A stretch of DNA of 39,112 nt from an uncultured Lachnospiraceae bacterium (lineage in GTDB: Bacteria > Bacillota > Clostridia > Lachnospirales > Lachnospiraceae), in the NCBI GenBank assembly GCA_947589155.1, contig CANQBH010000020.1, positions 1-39,112 of the forward strand. Reading direction: 5' to 3'. A model generated the notes under the pieces. It worked only from the letters and a program-made list of their open reading frames with translations. It did not search any database and was not told where the DNA came from. The position numbers and the translations under genes are program-made. Every line of letters begins with the position of its first letter. Position 1 is the first letter of the stretch. Positions 38,553 to 39,112 of this stretch are shown here, in pieces.

Positions 38553-39112
38553 TTATTCCCAAACGTCAAGTTTCCTGTCTTTATAATAGAACTCCCTGTC
38601 CTTTTCACCGATTTCACGAATAACCTGACAGGGAACGCCAAAGGCGACTACATTCGCAGGAATATCATGGGTAACAACACTCCCTGCTCCGATAACAGAA
38701 TTATCGCCTATCGTAATTCCTGGCATAATTTGTGAGCCGGAACCTATCCAAACATTTCTCCCAATATGGATAGGAAGATTGTAAACGTAGTGATGTTCAC
38801 GCAAAATCGGCAAAACGGGGTGCCCCGAAGTGGTAAAGACAACATTGGGAGATACCATAGAATAATCACCGATATAGATATGCTCATCATCTACAAATGT
38901 AACATTTGAATTGATATATATCCCCTTTCCCAAATGAACGTGTTTACAGCCCCAGTTTGCATTAAGAGGCGTTTCCACTGTGCAGCCCGTTCCTACTTCC
39001 GCAAATACCTCCTGCAAGAGTTTTTGCCGAAGTTTTGTCTCGGTAGGCAGCGTGCGATTATACTCTGTCATTTTGTCTTGATAGATATGCTGGTCGCCGA
39101 GTAATGCGGGAT
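38553..39112 (-). CDS. Sugar O-acetyltransferase, LacA/Maa (hexapeptide) family, partial at right edge
   Basis: The frame stays open to the right edge: upstream of the in-frame ATG 39071 it continues with ALLGDQHIYQDK, which reads into EYNRTLPTETKLRQKLL as in the Mac domain of maltose/galactoside acetyltransferases, and ATG 39071 has no ribosome binding site. The true start is therefore probably outside the window. The left-handed beta-helix contains repeats such as HLGKGIYINSNV, IHIGRNVWIGSGSQIMPGITIGDNSVIGAGSVV, and the catalytic histidine motif TSGHPV. It transfers acetyl from acetyl-CoA to a sugar; the substrate is not readable. Base composition is AT-richer than neighbouring genes, suggesting transfer. 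Confidence 0.88.
   Translation of the reverse strand, partial: PALLGDQHIYQDKMTEYNRTLPTETKLRQKLLQEVFAEVGTGCTVETPLNANWGCKHVHLGKGIYINSNVTFVDDEHIYIGDYSMVSPNVVFTTSGHPVLPILREHHYVYNLPIHIGRNVWIGSGSQIMPGITIGDNSVIGAGSVVTHDIPANVVAFGVPCQVIREIGEKDREFYYKDRKLDVWE

Overview
The window reads as chromosomal DNA of a Gram-positive, probably spore-forming Clostridia member, most likely Lachnospiraceae. The evidence is the gdpP-rplI-dnaB and rpsF-ssb-rpsR clusters, the ClpC adaptor MecA, a CwlD-type spore-cortex amidase, DUF951 and DUF6033-like small proteins, an AtpZ-type ATP synthase operon and strong AGGAGG ribosome binding sites. The family assignment is an inference from protein resemblance. Almost everything is coded on the minus strand; only greA, mecA and a small ferredoxin are on plus. 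I saw no rRNA, tRNA, CRISPR array, transposase or prophage.

Layout, left to right. 1-3826 (minus): a surface-polysaccharide operon with a GT2 glycosyltransferase, GtrA-like flippase, Rmd and Gmd (GDP-mannose to GDP-D-rhamnose) and an acyltransferase cut by the window edge. 3992-4495 (plus): greA. 4505-15561 (minus): one probable long operon, tsaC/sua5, a degenerate tyrosine-phosphatase-like gene, dCMP deaminase, the complete F1Fo ATP synthase (atpZ, atpI-like, atpB-E-F-H-A-G-D-C) and a large DUF6020-like membrane protein overlapping atpC. The c subunit carries a sodium-binding residue set. 15592-18105: cwlD and a membrane-anchored GH18 glycosidase. 18361-20252: an unusual pair, a Ser/Thr-kinase-like protein fused to a lysine-less MinD/CpaE-like P-loop domain, followed by a stand-alone P-loop protein of the same type.

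20463-21906: mecA (plus), then a divergent redox pair (DUF1858 protein on minus, 2[4Fe-4S] ferredoxin on plus). 21897-28177 (minus): a MerR-type regulator and the operon DUF6106-like, galK, gdpP (c-di-AMP phosphodiesterase), rplI, dnaB. 28323-34527 (minus): a beta-galactoside uptake and hydrolysis operon (binding lipoprotein, two permeases, lacZ, no ATPase), with a candidate AraC-family regulator just upstream (34805-35734) that overlaps a hypoxanthine/uracil-DNA glycosylase gene. 36303-37326: rpsF-ssb-rpsR with its own promoter, a possible ribosomal-protein leader and a terminator. 37420-38347: DUF951 and a DUF6033-like gene preceded by a sequence resembling a sigma-D (FliA) promoter. 38553-39112: an AT-richer sugar O-acetyltransferase cut by the right edge.

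The best candidate for an undescribed system is the kinase/P-loop pair at 18361-20252. Other points worth checking are the phosphatase-like protein without its nucleophilic cysteine, the coupling of a DUF6020-like gene to atpC, the sigma-D-like promoter before the DUF6033-like gene and the repeats before the lac/ABC operon.
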